Assembly (NCBI GenBank): GCA_014058105.1
Contig: JACGCM010002394.1
Span: 1,550,001-1,614,000, forward strand
From: Kingdonia uniflora
Taxonomy: Eukaryota; Streptophyta; Magnoliopsida; Ranunculales; Circaeasteraceae
Direction: 5' to 3'
DNA length: 64,000 bases
A program made the position numbers and the translations under genes. Below are positions 50,301-61,923 of the stretch, piece after piece (the stretch's first letter is position 1; each line of letters starts with the position of its first letter). The notes below the pieces were generated by a model. The model saw nothing but the letters and a program-made list of their open reading frames with translations, was not told the DNA's origin and did no database searches.

Positions 50301-51989
50301 CTAGTTGCCCGAGAATTCTCTAAGACACCTGGCATTGATTGCAATGAGACCTATCATCCGGTTATGGAAGCTATAACGTTTCGTTACTGATTAGTCTATC
50401 AAGTTATCGAGGACAAGCTAGACATGCGTCTTATGTAATTACCACGTATCCATATGGGAAACTAGATATGGATATCTATCTAAAGCCATCCAGGGAGGTA
50501 TAAGCTTCTAGAAGCAATTAAGCCCAATGTATACGAGGTGCGTACGTAATAAAACTGAAAAAGTTATTGTTGACTTAAAACAATCAGGAGCCATGTGACA
50601 TAAGTTGACTAAGTATTTGAAGGTCGGGGACTTTGCAAATAGTCTTATATGTTCATGAGTTCTCATTAATAACACATATATTAGCTTAAGTCATCATAAT
50701 AGTATACTAAATGATTTGGATATCATTAGAACTCAGGGGGAGATCACGAGAGCCGCCGAATACCTTAGGAAGGAATTCGAAATAAAAGACCTTGGAAAAT
50801 CAAGTATTGTCTCGATTTGCAAATCGAACATCTTGGTAGTGGCATACTCGTTCACCAAGCAATATATATCGAAAAAGTTATCTATTACTTCAGTATCGAT
50901 GCAATACACGGTGCTAAGTTATTTATTGTACGTCCATAACTTAGATGTGGACAACAACATCTTCCACCATCTTAATGTGTGTGTGTGTGGGGGGGGGGGG
51001 GGAACTCCTAGGGCCATGACGCCATAGCTAGGAGGTGTTTTGCTATAGTTAGTTGGGTATAGTAATAGACCCGATGATTCATTCGGAGTGAACTGTTTGG
51101 TTTGCCATAGTTCTGTTCCTACCCAAAGGCACTGGAATGAGATCAAACACATTTTGAGGTATCTAATCGGCATGAAAGATTGGGGTTTGTTCTACTCGAA
51201 ATGGTAAACGTAAAATTATAGGGTACGCCGATACAAAATATTTGTCAGACCTACGTAGAGGCCATTGTTAGATGGGCTATATGTTTATGTACGGGGATAC
51301 AACACATTCTTGGAGATTGATGAAATAGACGACATTTGTCACATCTTTGAACCACAAAGAGATTCTTGAACTTTATGAAGCTGGCAGATAATGATGGCCG
51401 CGCTCCAAGATACATCATATTAACTAAAGTTATGGCATGTTCTATCCAAGATAAAGTATCGACTATGCATGAAGACAACTCAGCTTGCATCATTAAACTC
51501 AATGACAATTTTATCAATGGCAGCAGAACGAAGTACATATCACAGAAGTCATTCCATACTTATGAATTACAAAAGGCGAATGAGATTGACGTTATTCAAG
51601 ACATTTTAAAATACAACTTTACAAACCTATTCACGAAGACTCTTGCACCACCTACGTTCAAGCAGCTGGTGCACGGAATCGGCATACAAACGTTTTTATT
51701 CATCATTATCTCAGGGAGATAGATCTAGGGGGAGATCGACGTCAGGGGGAGTAGTCCCAACCTGGCGTGGACACATGCGTGTTGCAGTCTTTTTCCTGAT
51801 AGTGCAGTTTTTATTCTAGGAGATTTTACTGACTAGAGATTTTGATGAGGCAACGTATACGCGTCCACAACCCATACATGGGCATATAATTATACTCTTT
51901 CCTTGCACAACTTTTTGTCCAAGGAGGTTTTGCTAGGCTGAGGTTTTGACGAAGAAAGTCGTCCTGGTATGGAACACCCCAAGGGGAAG
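47374..51989 (+). pseudogene. Copia A gag-pol remains
   Basis: Plus-strand Copia polyprotein in decay. A Gly/Arg/Asn-rich gag tail lies near 47745-47800. Integrase is at 48934-49137 (VIIDASWRCSYACLL, GACEFDSQVFDDYF). Reverse transcriptase pieces occur near 50310-50400 (FSKTPGIDCNETYHPVMEAI when frames are followed) and 50716-50890 (IKDLGKSS). RNase H is at 51366-51700 (HEDNSACIIKLNDNF, SRTKYISQKSF, NLFTKTLAPPTFKQLVHGIG). Stops and frameshifts are dense, and the order gag-INT-RT-RH fits Copia. A purine-rich tract AAGGGGAAG (51981-51989) precedes the 3' LTR. A TG repeat plus 14 G lies at 50977-51002. Confidence 0.88.
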
Positions 51990-52528
51990 TGTTAAGAGTT
52001 GGGTCCGACCCAAGGTGGGAACCCAACTGGGTTGGGGTGTTCTACTGGGCTCCTAACAAGCTCATGTAAACTAGAGCTTATGGGGAGAGTTTATAGAGAG
52101 CATATATAATCCAAAAAGGACACCCCAAGGGGGAGTGTTAAGAGTTGGGTCCGACCCAAGGTGGGAACCCAACTGGGTTGGGGTGTTCTACTGGGATCCT
52201 AACAAGCTCATGTAAACTAGAGCTTATGGGGAGAGTTTATAGAGAGCATATATAATCCAAAAAGGACACCCCAAGAGGGAGTGTTAAGAGTTGGGTCCGA
52301 CCCAAGGTAGGAACCAACTGGGTTGGGGTGTTCTACTAGGCTCCTAACAAGCTCATGTAAACTAGAGCTTATGGGGAGAGTTTATAGAGAGCATATATAA
52401 TCCAAAAAGGTTCAGTACTGTAACCCTAACAACAACCTATTAATGAAATCAAGCTCTCTTTCTCTCATATGCTTAGTGCTAACCTATTGTGTATGATTGC
52501 TTAGTCTAGAATAGTTTGATATCCAACA
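51990..52528 (+). repeat. Copia A 3' LTR with two extra 146-bp repeat units
   Basis: TG starts at 51990, 52136 and 52282, each preceded by CACCCCAAG plus a purine tract. The first two units are 146 bp and run TGTTAAGAGTTGGGTCCGAC to ...CCAAAAAGG; the third continues to the true LTR end ATCCAACA at 52528 (247 bp, the normal LTR length). ACAAA follows at 52529-52533. Confidence 0.92.
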
Positions 52529-53195
52529 ACAAATACATATCTATGAAGGTTATGCTTTCACGTAAAGGAACAACGGTTCTCTCTTGCTATGTCTATCAAA
52601 AAGATTTCTAATTGTAGCTGCACACAATGCACCAATGCTATTGTGGGAAGACTGTATTTGCTCTGGACTTGACGTCTACATTTCACTATAAATCTCAATG
52701 TGGAAGACGTTGCGAACCGATATAGTTAAAATGTCAGAGATTCAGAGAATAATTCCTTACAAATTAAATTCATTGATTAATACATTGAAACCAAGTATTG
52801 TGCTTTGCACAGCAAAGATACAACAATTATATACATCATGCACAAAGTGAGTTTCAGAAGCTTTTCTTTCTGATCACATTACAGAAAGTCCCACTGCCAG
52901 TAAACTTTCTCAACAATTCCACCACCACTCTGGACAGCAAGGTGAAGCGTCTCAGAAGCTGGAGGAACACCCCACAACAGCGGCACTGCAACTGTCATAG
53001 TTAACTTTTCCTGCAAACCTCCTTTGCTCGCCTTCTCTGTAACCACAACCTGAGCATGAAAGATGCAGATAAGCTTAGGTTTCAAGATCTACTGAATCGA
53101 AAACCGTTAACTGGTTAAGTAAATAAATTGAACAAGATTGTATATCATTTTAAGTACGTATTAATCTTTGTACAAATATTGATTACCCTACATTT
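52529..53195. repeat. Duplicated block, copy 2, right piece
   Basis: Matches 2.8-3.4 kb and contains the intact last exon (52879-53049) of the chloroplast-protein gene, its 3' flank, and part of intron 4 (shared TATATCATTTTAAGTACGTA). Begins right after the Copia A 3' LTR. Confidence 0.78.
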
Positions 53196-56100
53196 TGCAT
53201 TTTCTCATATAAAATTGTGCAAAATTCAATAAATTCATTTTCCTTGTAAAGTAGTTTTCCCTCCATACTTTGTGAGTTTGTGTAGTTACTTTGGTGTTTT
53301 GACCCCACTCAATTAAAGTTTGTGTGATGACTTTTATGACCCAGTGAAATGAGATGTTAAAATTAGAATGATACTTATTAAATAACAACATAATCTACAC
53401 TAGCATTTACCCATACAAATTGCAAATCCAAACAAACTTCACCTACATTTATTTGCTGAAGTATTTGCTCAAACTTCTCAGAAAAAAATCTCCTCGTCCA
53501 ACCCAACTGTGCTCTTAATTTTTCTCCCACAAATCCATCATTTTATTTACCTCTTACGATCACTACAATGGTACTTTTCTTTTAATCACCCTTACTATGG
53601 TTCTATGAAAAATACAAAAGGCCTTGGAACCTAACCCTTTACTAAAAAATACCCGAACCCCTGAAGTTTGACCCCACTGACTTATATTCCTAGGCGTAAT
53701 ATTTTGTATTATGGTGTCTTTAATTTGATTCTTTTATTACTATATAAATTCGATGGGACTATATTTTTATACATGACTACAAAAAAAAAAAATAGTAATA
53801 ATATTATGATAGAGGGGTGTTATTACTATATCCATTGGTACTAAGTTGGGACCGATACTTTTTTATTAATATAGAGGGGTTTTACTGTAATACCATTTGC
53901 TTGATTTACAGATACAAGAAATGTGTTGATTCTTGATCTGGGCCTTATCTCAGGTTGCATATCTGCCGACGATGCATGTAGCGTATCAAAGGCACCCATC
54001 ACAATAGGGAATTTTCACAATGGAGTGCTTAAGGCGTGTAAAGTGAAGTGTCGAAGGTCATGGATAAAGATGTCATTTGACGTGGGTAATTTTCTAGAGC
54101 GTCACAGATACATAGGAATGCTAGTATAAAATCAAACCAAATTAGAGCATCAAATAACAGCACGGTGCTTACCTCTCCACCATGCTCCAAAACTGTATCT
54201 TCGACAACATCACTTAGCATCTCAATTGAACGGCAGAAGCCAAATATGCATAATCTTCTGCCCATATCAAGTCCCTGAAATGATTGATTCAAATATTTAT
54301 TATATGTTTAGAGTCTATAGACATACGAAGAATCTAATACTGTAAAAGATATCTAAAAGACTAACGTTTGTTGCTGCAATATCAAATAGTGCACCAAGAC
54401 AAAGTCCCTGCTTGGGATCCATGTAATCACTCTCCTGAAACCGCTGAAATCTTTGAGAAGCCTTTGATTTCCCTTGTTTCTTCTGCAAAAAAAGTGGTGC
54501 AAATACTTTATATTAGATAAGTTTACTAGAGTTTAGGATTCGAAACAAACACTGCGACTAACGTCTACTCCCAAGAAAATGAATAAGACAAAAATGGACA
54601 TAATGCGGAAGCTTTATGTTAATCAAACAACCATGTAACTTTCAAGAAAATTTTGGAAAGCAGATTTAGTTGCGACAGGAACCCCACGTTAAGACTATGT
54701 TAGGAATATAGAGTCATGGTAATTTAGTGCTCAAAGTGACATTTAATGCAAAGAAATGGTCTTCAGATGAAATCCTAAGTGAAAATAAACATAACATACA
54801 TCTGATGAAGAGATCCGCCGAGGAACCGTAGAACCTCCTATTTGTACAAGTCCATCCGTTGTAAAAAGTGTAACCCTGTCTTGGGGAACCCATTGTATAG
54901 CTGCATATCCAAAGCATAAACACCCACAAAGTTTTCATGGATCAACAAGATATCTTTGAAGCTATGAACATAAGAAAAAAAGAAGAGGAGAAAATCAGTA
55001 AGCATGCTGGCAGATACTTTGTTAAATGCCCAAGTACGCAACAAAAACATCACACATAACAGTCGAGTCAAGAGTATCAGAGCCTAGAGCTACTTTAACA
55101 TAATAGTATCAGTCACCAAACATTATATCTGGTCCCATCAAACCCCAATACTGACATATATGGTTACTACATAAAGTGTTATTTCATTTGATGAAAAATA
55201 AATCCTGCTGGAGAATTATCCTCACTTTCAAGAACTACGAAAACTCAAAAAAGAAAAAGGAAAAAAATTAAAAAAGAAAAAGAAAAATGAAAAGGCAATT
55301 CTCTGGGCTTATCTACTAAATTCAACATCGATGGAACAGGATGATAGATAATAAATACTTAAGAAATCAACAGCCACGTGTAAGAAACATATCGTTCCTT
55401 ATCGAGAAAACAGGAATAGAATCACAAACAGATATAAGCACCCAATATCCTTCTCAACTATCCCACCTCAATCTTCTTCTATGATGGACCAAAGCCTCCC
55501 AAACCCAAAATAGCCATTTGCCAAATATTTACTTTCTAAGCTAGTTCTAGGCACAAGCAAGCAGTGACAATAATGTTGAGTTCCTAGCACAAGTATTGTT
55601 CATCTCCTTCCTTTTGTAATAAAATAATAAACAGAAGGACACATGTTAAGAGCAGAGTTTAATACGATATGCTACTTGCAAACTTAAGATACTAAACATA
55701 CGAAGCTCCAAATAGAAGGAAAGAAATGGACATTCCACACGGGCATAGTACAAAACATTGTAGGAATAGGAGAAAGAGAAGCACACTATAACGCGTGAGT
55801 TCTTATATCCCAAGAAACATGGCTGAATTTGTGCAACCTTGCGCTAAAGGTGAAAGTAGGCAGCATACTACATTGCTTGATCCCAACTGTAATGCTATCA
55901 AAAGGTCATGTTTCATCACTGTAATACAAAGAATTAACACATCCTTGCCCTAAATTAAACCTTAGTAGTACTACATTAAGAGCTCAATTAGCTCCAAATA
56001 TAACCAATTTCATTTCAGTTTTTCACTTTTGATGCCCTAAAATACTCAACTAAACCAAAATCTCTCTAAACTCAGCCTTGTAAACCTACAACAAACCATG

Positions 56101-58186
56101 AAGCAAATTCTCAAGATTAAATCATGCCGGAATCTCCGAAGACCAAAGGCGAATATCCCAGGGATAGAATCCAAAAGAATCGTCCCCAAAAGGGTGCCCT
56201 GCATTAGATTCCTTCGCTCTGCATCGAACCAAACGAGATGTATGGGAAAGAAAAATTGGGAATTTGGGGGAAAACTAAAATAGTGTATTTTTGTAAGGAG
56301 AGATGATTAAGAAGGTGGAGAACGTTGAAAAACAAAGTGCAGAGGAATCCGCCATTGTTGCTTGGTGGAAAAATAATCGAAAGAGAAAAGTATTTGTTCG
56401 TACTACTACGAATGTGTCGGGCCAACCAATATGTTGACTATTTATTTTTATGATTTTACATGTAACAAGTGATCGTAGATGAAGAGCAATGGTGGTCAAC
56501 TGGTCACTCACGCTTTGCCTGGATCAAAAATGATAAATGGAAAGGAAAAAAAATCCAGGTCGGGTTTTATCCTTGAATATCAAGAACTAGAAGTCTAGTT
56601 TAGCTAATTCTATCGGTGCTCGGAAGCGCCATAGTCCGATCTAGCCAACTTGGGTGTGGTTCCAGCCGGAACCCAATATGCCAATGTATGAAGCTTTATG
56701 TGTTCCCGTTCAGATAAAGACGAACAAAGCTTTTTTTGAGGATGGTTTCGAATAATGACCATTGGGTGAAAATCATATCATGGATAGAATATGATTGACG
56801 ATAACTCTATTGTACACATATCATGTATGCCTATGTGGAATGATTAAAGTATAAATTATAGAAGTAACCTACTGGACAACTAATTCAGCATGATTTAATA
56901 GCTTATTTATAAATGTATATTTTTATTTTTATTTGTAGAAATATCATAAACTGGTTTCTTTTAGCTTCTCTCTATGCGATAACAATGTGATGGTGAATTG
57001 GGATAGTGGTGGGAACTAAATATGCGGCATTACTATTCAAGATATTAAAATGTGTACTACAAAAGTTCTGTGTATGGGTTGTTTGGCATAGAGAATGTTG
57101 ACAAAAGAGTTTTCGTGACATTTCAAATGGCATAAAAAAGTTAATGTTTTGATAATAGATTGAATTGGCGAAATGTACACCCTAACTTTACCCACTGTTA
57201 GTCCTCTCACCAATTTCGAAGAAGATAGCTAAATTAAACAAAAGTGAAACCAGCAGAGAAGTAAAAAAAAAAAAACATTTCTCCCGACTACGATAAAGTT
57301 TGTATGGAAATCAATTTGTTGTTTCGTCGCGCAAGCTAACAAACTGGTTGGAATTATTTATGGTAGTGTGCTATAATGGAGCCTAATTGTTTCACCAATC
57401 TATTTTAATAAGAATCTTTTACCATACTATGTTCTATTATGTTCATCTTACAGATGCAAACCCAACTAACAAAACTGATATAAGATGAAGAAAATGAACA
57501 TATGAACAAGGTCCATAATATTCCTAAACATATGATTCTATGAACATATGTAAGCTCCATAACCATAACGATTTCAGTTCCTAAACATATGAATCTCCAA
57601 AAGGAAAAACAGAAGAAATAGGAACATCCCCACAGGACATTATCCTAACCTTTACAGGTTCTTATATCCCAAGAAGCATGGCTGAAGTACATAGTACAAC
57701 CCTGCGCTAAAGGTGAAAGCAGACAACATACTACATTCCTTGATCTCCACTCTAATCAATGCAATAAGAAGTTTATGTTTGATCACAGTAATACTAAGAA
57801 TTAACACATCCTTGCCCTAAATGCTGAATCCTATCCAAATAGAACCAATTTCATTTCAATGTTTCACTTCTAATGCCTTAAAACACTAATCTCAACCAAA
57901 ATCATCTCTAAAACCAACCCTATACATAAACAACAACCCATGAATCAAATCACCAAATTCAAATCATACCGGAATCTCCATCGACCAAAGGCGAATCCCA
58001 CGGATAAAATCCAAAAGAATCGTCCCCAAAAGGGTTCCCTCCATTAGAATCCTTCGCTCTGCATCGAATCAATCGAGATGTCTGACAAAGGGAGATTGGG
58101 GATTTGGGGTAAGACGAAGTTAGTGAGCTTTTGGAGGGGAAGATTGTTGAGATGGTGGAGAAACAAAATGTAGAGATATCTGCCAT
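52879..58186 (-). CDS. Conserved plant protein, probably chloroplast-targeted, function unknown
   Basis: Five exons join in phase: 58186-57970, 54900-54800, 54482-54366, 54274-54173 and 53049-52879, giving 235 residues. The first 40-45 residues are Ser/Thr-rich with few acidic residues and look like a chloroplast transit peptide (MADISTFCFSTISTIF...), followed by RLIRCRAK. The mature part has NPFGDDSFGFYPWD, IQWVPQDRVTLFTTDGLVQI, GGSTVPRR, SDYMDPKQGLCLGALFDIAA, GLDMGRRLCIFGFCRSIEML, then GIVEKVYWQWDFL at the end. No membrane segment is evident. I do not recognise a named domain. All introns are GT-AG; intron 1 is about 3.1 kb and contains a dead copy of exon 1. A damaged copy of the last exon lies at 3.1 kb. 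Intact reading across five exons argues for function. Confidence 0.85.
53196..54172. other. Intron 4 of the chloroplast-protein gene
   Basis: Large part of a 1.1-kb intron (54172-53050). AT-rich; open frames on the plus strand are unsupported. Shows no further recognised element. Confidence 0.6.
55799..56516 (-). repeat. Tandem-duplicated first-exon block, proximal copy
   Basis: About 0.7 kb matching 57658-58341 in direct orientation: TTCTTATATCCCAAGAA, TGCGCTAAAGGTGAAAG, AATTAACACATCCTTGCCCT, the exon, and the promoter side GTGATCGTAGATG. The copies are offset by about 1.85 kb. Confidence 0.92.
56128..56355 (-). pseudogene. Dead duplicate of exon 1 of the chloroplast-protein gene
   Basis: Starts MADSSALCFSTFSTF and keeps RCRAKESN and PFGDDSFGFYPWD. 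Three lesions are seen: an in-frame TAG at codon 27 where the functional copy has TCG, a length change of +11 bases near the end of the exon that shifts the frame, and GT to GC at the splice donor. It lies in intron 1 of the active gene. Its promoter-side sequence is still similar to the active copy, so transcription from it is possible. Confidence 0.9.
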
Positions 58187-58341
58187 TGTTGCTTGATGGA
58201 GAAATAATCAAGAGAGACGGAGAGAGAGAAGTATTTGTTCGCGCCACCACGTATTTCAGAAACCAACCAATTATTGACTATTTAATTTAATTTTTTTAAT
58301 TTTACAAAACAACATGTGATCGTAGATGCTCACGCTTGACG
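57658..58341 (-). repeat. Tandem-duplicated first-exon block, distal (active) copy with promoter
   Basis: Contains functional exon 1 (58186-57970) with donor G|GTATG and about 150 bp of upstream sequence shared with the dead copy. Sequence beyond 58341 differs, so core promoter information probably lies within 58187-58341. Confidence 0.7.
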
Positions 58342-59790
58342 AAAAGTTTTTTCGGGTCGGTTTTTAAGTAGGGAATGGTCGGAAATGGTCTAGTCCTATA
58401 TAGTCAATGTTGGTAACCCAATAATTTAGAGCATCCATAGCAATGGGGGTTATACCAAACCAACCGACCACGACACAGACTCGACCCACAACAATGGGTC
58501 GAGGAAATTTTTTAACAGTATATACCGCAGCAAATAATTTGACACGACACTAACAACGTTTTAAATGAGGACACGTGTACGCTCCAGATTCACTGACAAG
58601 CAACGGCTAGTAAATGCCGCGACAAACTGTGTCCGAGATCAAGAACATGAAGATGACTAAAGAGAATGAGGACCTTAATTTGTTCCTGCACTTCACCGAG
58701 ATTCAAGTTTTGCTCCTCCGTTATCAAGTGATTTCTCTCTCTCTCTCTCTGATTGAATTCGAGTTTTGATTTGGTTTATTCTGATTTTCTTCATTTCAAT
58801 CACTGGTTCTAGTTCGATTTGCTCTCATCTTCACTTTGTTACCGCATGGCAGCAGTTGGGTCTGCTGCAGCTACATCTCTAAGTGTGGTGAAGTCTTACC
58901 CCTCGCCTATATTGCTGCCGCCTATAGGCTCACAATGCTTTAGGAGAACTACGGATTGTATAGCTCCCATTGAAGAACCAACACTTTGCTTGAATTCGAT
59001 TTGACTTACAAATGAGATCGATCAAAACCTCCAATTCGATTGTTCCCATAGATGAATTTTGTGTGATTGTTTTAAACTGCAATCGGTCGTTGTTAAAGTG
59101 ATGGGTGAAGAGACGAAGAAGACGACATATTGTTTTTGTGTATGTTTTTGAAGTTTGTTTGTGTGTTGTTGTTTAATGTATGACACTTGGACGGAGAGAT
59201 CGAAATACTTGGGTAGGAAATCAAAATACTTTAGGAGGGAGATTTATCATGAATGGGTCTCAGACTATGCCGCGACATTTTGTTTACCACTACATTCTTC
59301 CTAAATCACAAACGCCCAAGAGACACCATCTCGGCCCTTAGAGCATCCACAACAGTTAAGAGGGTGAATTGGATGAATTTTGGGGTGAATCCAATCCACC
59401 CTACAACAGTTCTCAATCCACCCAGGGTGAATTAAATCCAGCGCACTTCTGAACCGCGCGCTAGATTGACGTCCCAGATGAGTCCACGTGGCCTAATCTC
59501 AGCTGTCCATGATGCAGCGCACTTCTGAACCGCGCGTACCATTCAACCAATAGGAAAATGCCACGTTTTAAAATAAAATAAAATATATAGCCGCGCGGTT
59601 CTGAACCGCGCGGTATCACTCTGAGTCTTTAAGCTTATTCCCCTTTGAATTGGTTAAGTCTTATTCTTTTAAGCCTTTGCATTGGCATTAAACTTGGCAT
59701 ATCCAACATATCCAAGGCATTAACTTGGCATACCCAACCTTACACCACAAGTTTCCCCACCCAACCCATTTCCTTCGTTAATCACTTCAA
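58342..59790. other. Transposon-rich intergenic DNA with a transit-peptide-like ORF
   Basis: 58848-59004 (plus strand) encodes MAAVGSAAATSLSVVKSYPS and a little more before a stop. It looks like a plastid transit-peptide start after a CT-repeat leader (58733-58750) and may be a captured or lost gene start. GAGCATCC termini at 58432 and 59342 resemble one end of Harbinger-type MITEs; the partner ends are not found. GC-rich palindromic repeats (CGCGCGGTTCTGAACCGCGCG, within 59590-59614, and partial copies at 59440-59540) lie next to the following gene. Confidence 0.4.
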
Positions 59791-61803
59791 AATGTCGGGT
59801 TCTTCTAGTTCGCGACCGAGGAAAAATGCTTCTAAAACTACACGTAATTCTAATGTGGAAGTAAAATGAAGGGGGAACGCCGACATCACAAATAATTGGC
59901 CGTTACAATTGACGTCCGACAACGATCCTACCCCAACGTACGATGAGTTGAACCGGGTAGATATCTTCCCGGACGGCTGGGTCCATATTTATGCTGGATC
60001 GGAGGAAATAGTGGTAAGTTTTATGTAAATTTCATGTGTTATTAACGTATATTGCAATGTGTTCGATGAAATGCCCGAATGAACTTCTAACGTGTTAATG
60101 TGTTTTTTTTGTCAGAACCGAGATGAATTACAGTGTAGGGGATCATTGGATAAGGTACTGAAGTGGTACCGATGGATTGTCGTGTACCCGACGCTGAAGA
60201 AGTTGGTCGACTGCATGGGTCTTGCAGATTTTTGCCCGATTAATGCGGGAAACTCGGATAATCGTCTCATTCATGCTATCGCGGAGCGGTGGTGGTCTTC
60301 CACCCATACCTTTCACTTCTCTTGCGGGGAACTGGGTTTTACACCGTTAGACTTCGTCATGCTAACGGGCATATCTTTTGGGAGGGGTCGCGAACTCTCG
60401 TATGACGAGAGGTACTCCAAGTTAGAGGAAGCCGAAAAGATGTTCCCGGGAATCACAAGCTCTGACATAAGGTACGGTAACGTCACTCTCTCCTATTTAA
60501 AAAAGTGGCAAGAGCCTTTGAATCCAAGTAACCACAATTACGACTCAGAAATGGATATCGTGTATGCACGGACATTTATTGCCTATATGATGGTAATCTC
60601 TTCTTCTCAAATGGTGCCACATCCCTTCGGTCAGGTTATTTGGCAGCCTTGGCAGACTACGATATCATTGGTGCGTCGGGTTTTGACTGGGGTACGCCCA
60701 TTATGGCGACTTTGTATTGGGGGCTTGATGAAGTCTCAGTTCTGAGTCTCAGGAAGGTGAAGAAATCGATCACCAGATTCTATGCGGTGTTGGAGTACTG
60801 GTTCTTCGAGTACTGCCGGGTTGGAATGTATCTTGTTAAGGTACAAAACTTTAACCATATTTATCCTCGTATTTCTGGGTGAAGAGATGAAAGGGCGAGT
60901 ACGGGGTCTGAAATCTATCACTATTTTGCTATAATCAGAGATATGATAGAATGAAAGGACATAACCAACATAGATTGGCAACCATGGGTCAGGTCTACGA
61001 AATTGAGACGTCCAGAGGTAAGCGTTACAAAAACGCTAAGTTTCCAGAGGGTTCCATTGGTGTCAGTCCCATACGGCCACAACACGCTTTGGTATTTAGG
61101 AGACCGGTGTATGCGTCAGATGACTGAGCTTGATAGTTTGCCCTATGACCCCCCTGAGGAGATTATGGAATTCCCAAGGTACGATTAAGAGTTATATCAG
61201 AGTCTGAAGGATGTGAACTTCTACGATGGTCGTGATTACCTTGTTCCCGACGTAGATGATTACATGACATATTGGCGTCTCGTTCATCCAAATCCCAAGA
61301 AAGGTTGCACTATAGTAAAGAGGACGGGAAATATTTGGTCGGTCGGGCGTGATCTAGTGAGGCCCGATGTAATCTTGCCACCTACGTCAAGTTTAACTAC
61401 GTCTTTATAGGTGCAAGACTATGGTGTTCAGGAGACCGGCAATCCACGTGATATGGGATGGTTCATGGATGTGGTGGGACCGAACGATCAACGTAGACAG
61501 ATACTGATCCCGGTGATGCAGGTACCATACCCGTGTCCACCTGCGTATAGTACGGATGAGTTGTGGCATCGAAACCAAGGATTACGGTATGCGGCATATA
61601 AAAACTCGAGGTAATACGTTGATCGCACGACCGAGTTAGAAAAATAGCTGAGGCGGAGGGATGAGATCATCCGAGAGACCTCCGACAGACTAGCTGAGAT
61701 GTTTATTTCTTACCAGACAGAGCCGGTTGTGCAATGTACCTATGACGAGAGTCTCGCACGTGGCAGACGCGCCCGCCAAATGAAGAGAGGTCATCCCAAT
61801 TAG
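59791..61803 (+). pseudogene. Plant mobile domain (PMD/MAIN-like) gene, broken
   Basis: PMD proteins are related to transposon-encoded proteins and to host MAIN/MAIL silencing factors. Exon 1 runs 59791-60013 (MSGSSSSRPRKNASKT ... VDIFPDGWVHIYAGSEE). Exon 2 starts at 60116 (NRDELQCRGSLDKVLKWY) and shows the domain landmarks WWSSTHTFHFSCGELGFTPL, DFVMLTGISFGRG, then SGYLAALADYDIIG and YWGLDEVS. Later pieces are VPYGHNTLWYLGDRCMRQM (61060) and a C-terminal charged region ending RARQMKRGHPN at about 61800. Breaks: TGA after NSNVEVK, a one-base frameshift near 60597, TAA after FPRYD, and stops after YKNSR and TELEK. Most stops fit C-to-T changes. Likely part of a transposon; no transposase seen next to it. 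Confidence 0.82.
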
Positions 61804-61923
61804 GCTATGCTTTATTTAGAACTTTTATTTATATTTTGTTTAAACTATGTTGTGTATTAATATTGTTTAAACTATGTTTTATTCAGAGTATTAATATATT
61901 TTTTATTTTGATAATTATATTTT

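Larger units (their letters stand above)
17693..52528 (+). mobile_element. Composite Copia element A with nested insertions (34.8 kb)
   Basis: Plus-strand Copia LTR retrotransposon. The 5' LTR (17693-17808 plus 25780-25911, 248 bp after removing a Helitron) and the 3' LTR copy at 52282-52528 (247 bp) align over their length. They start TGTTA and end ATCCAACA. Five bases ACAAA flank both outer ends. Internal 5' sequence lies at 25912-28793, and internal 3' sequence with gag-pol remains at 46947-51989. About 18 kb of host DNA lies between them, flanked by a 430-bp direct repeat of element sequence. The flanks of the whole structure are adjacent in the paralogous block at 2.3-3.4 kb, which supports one insertion. 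Gag-pol is full of stops and the element is dead. Confidence 0.68.

Noticed and set aside
53923..54129. 68-codon plus-strand open frame
   Set aside because: Lies in intron 4 of the chloroplast-protein gene on the opposite strand; no homology.
61488..61670. Minus-strand frame opposite the PMD gene
   Set aside because: Shadow of the PMD coding sequence.
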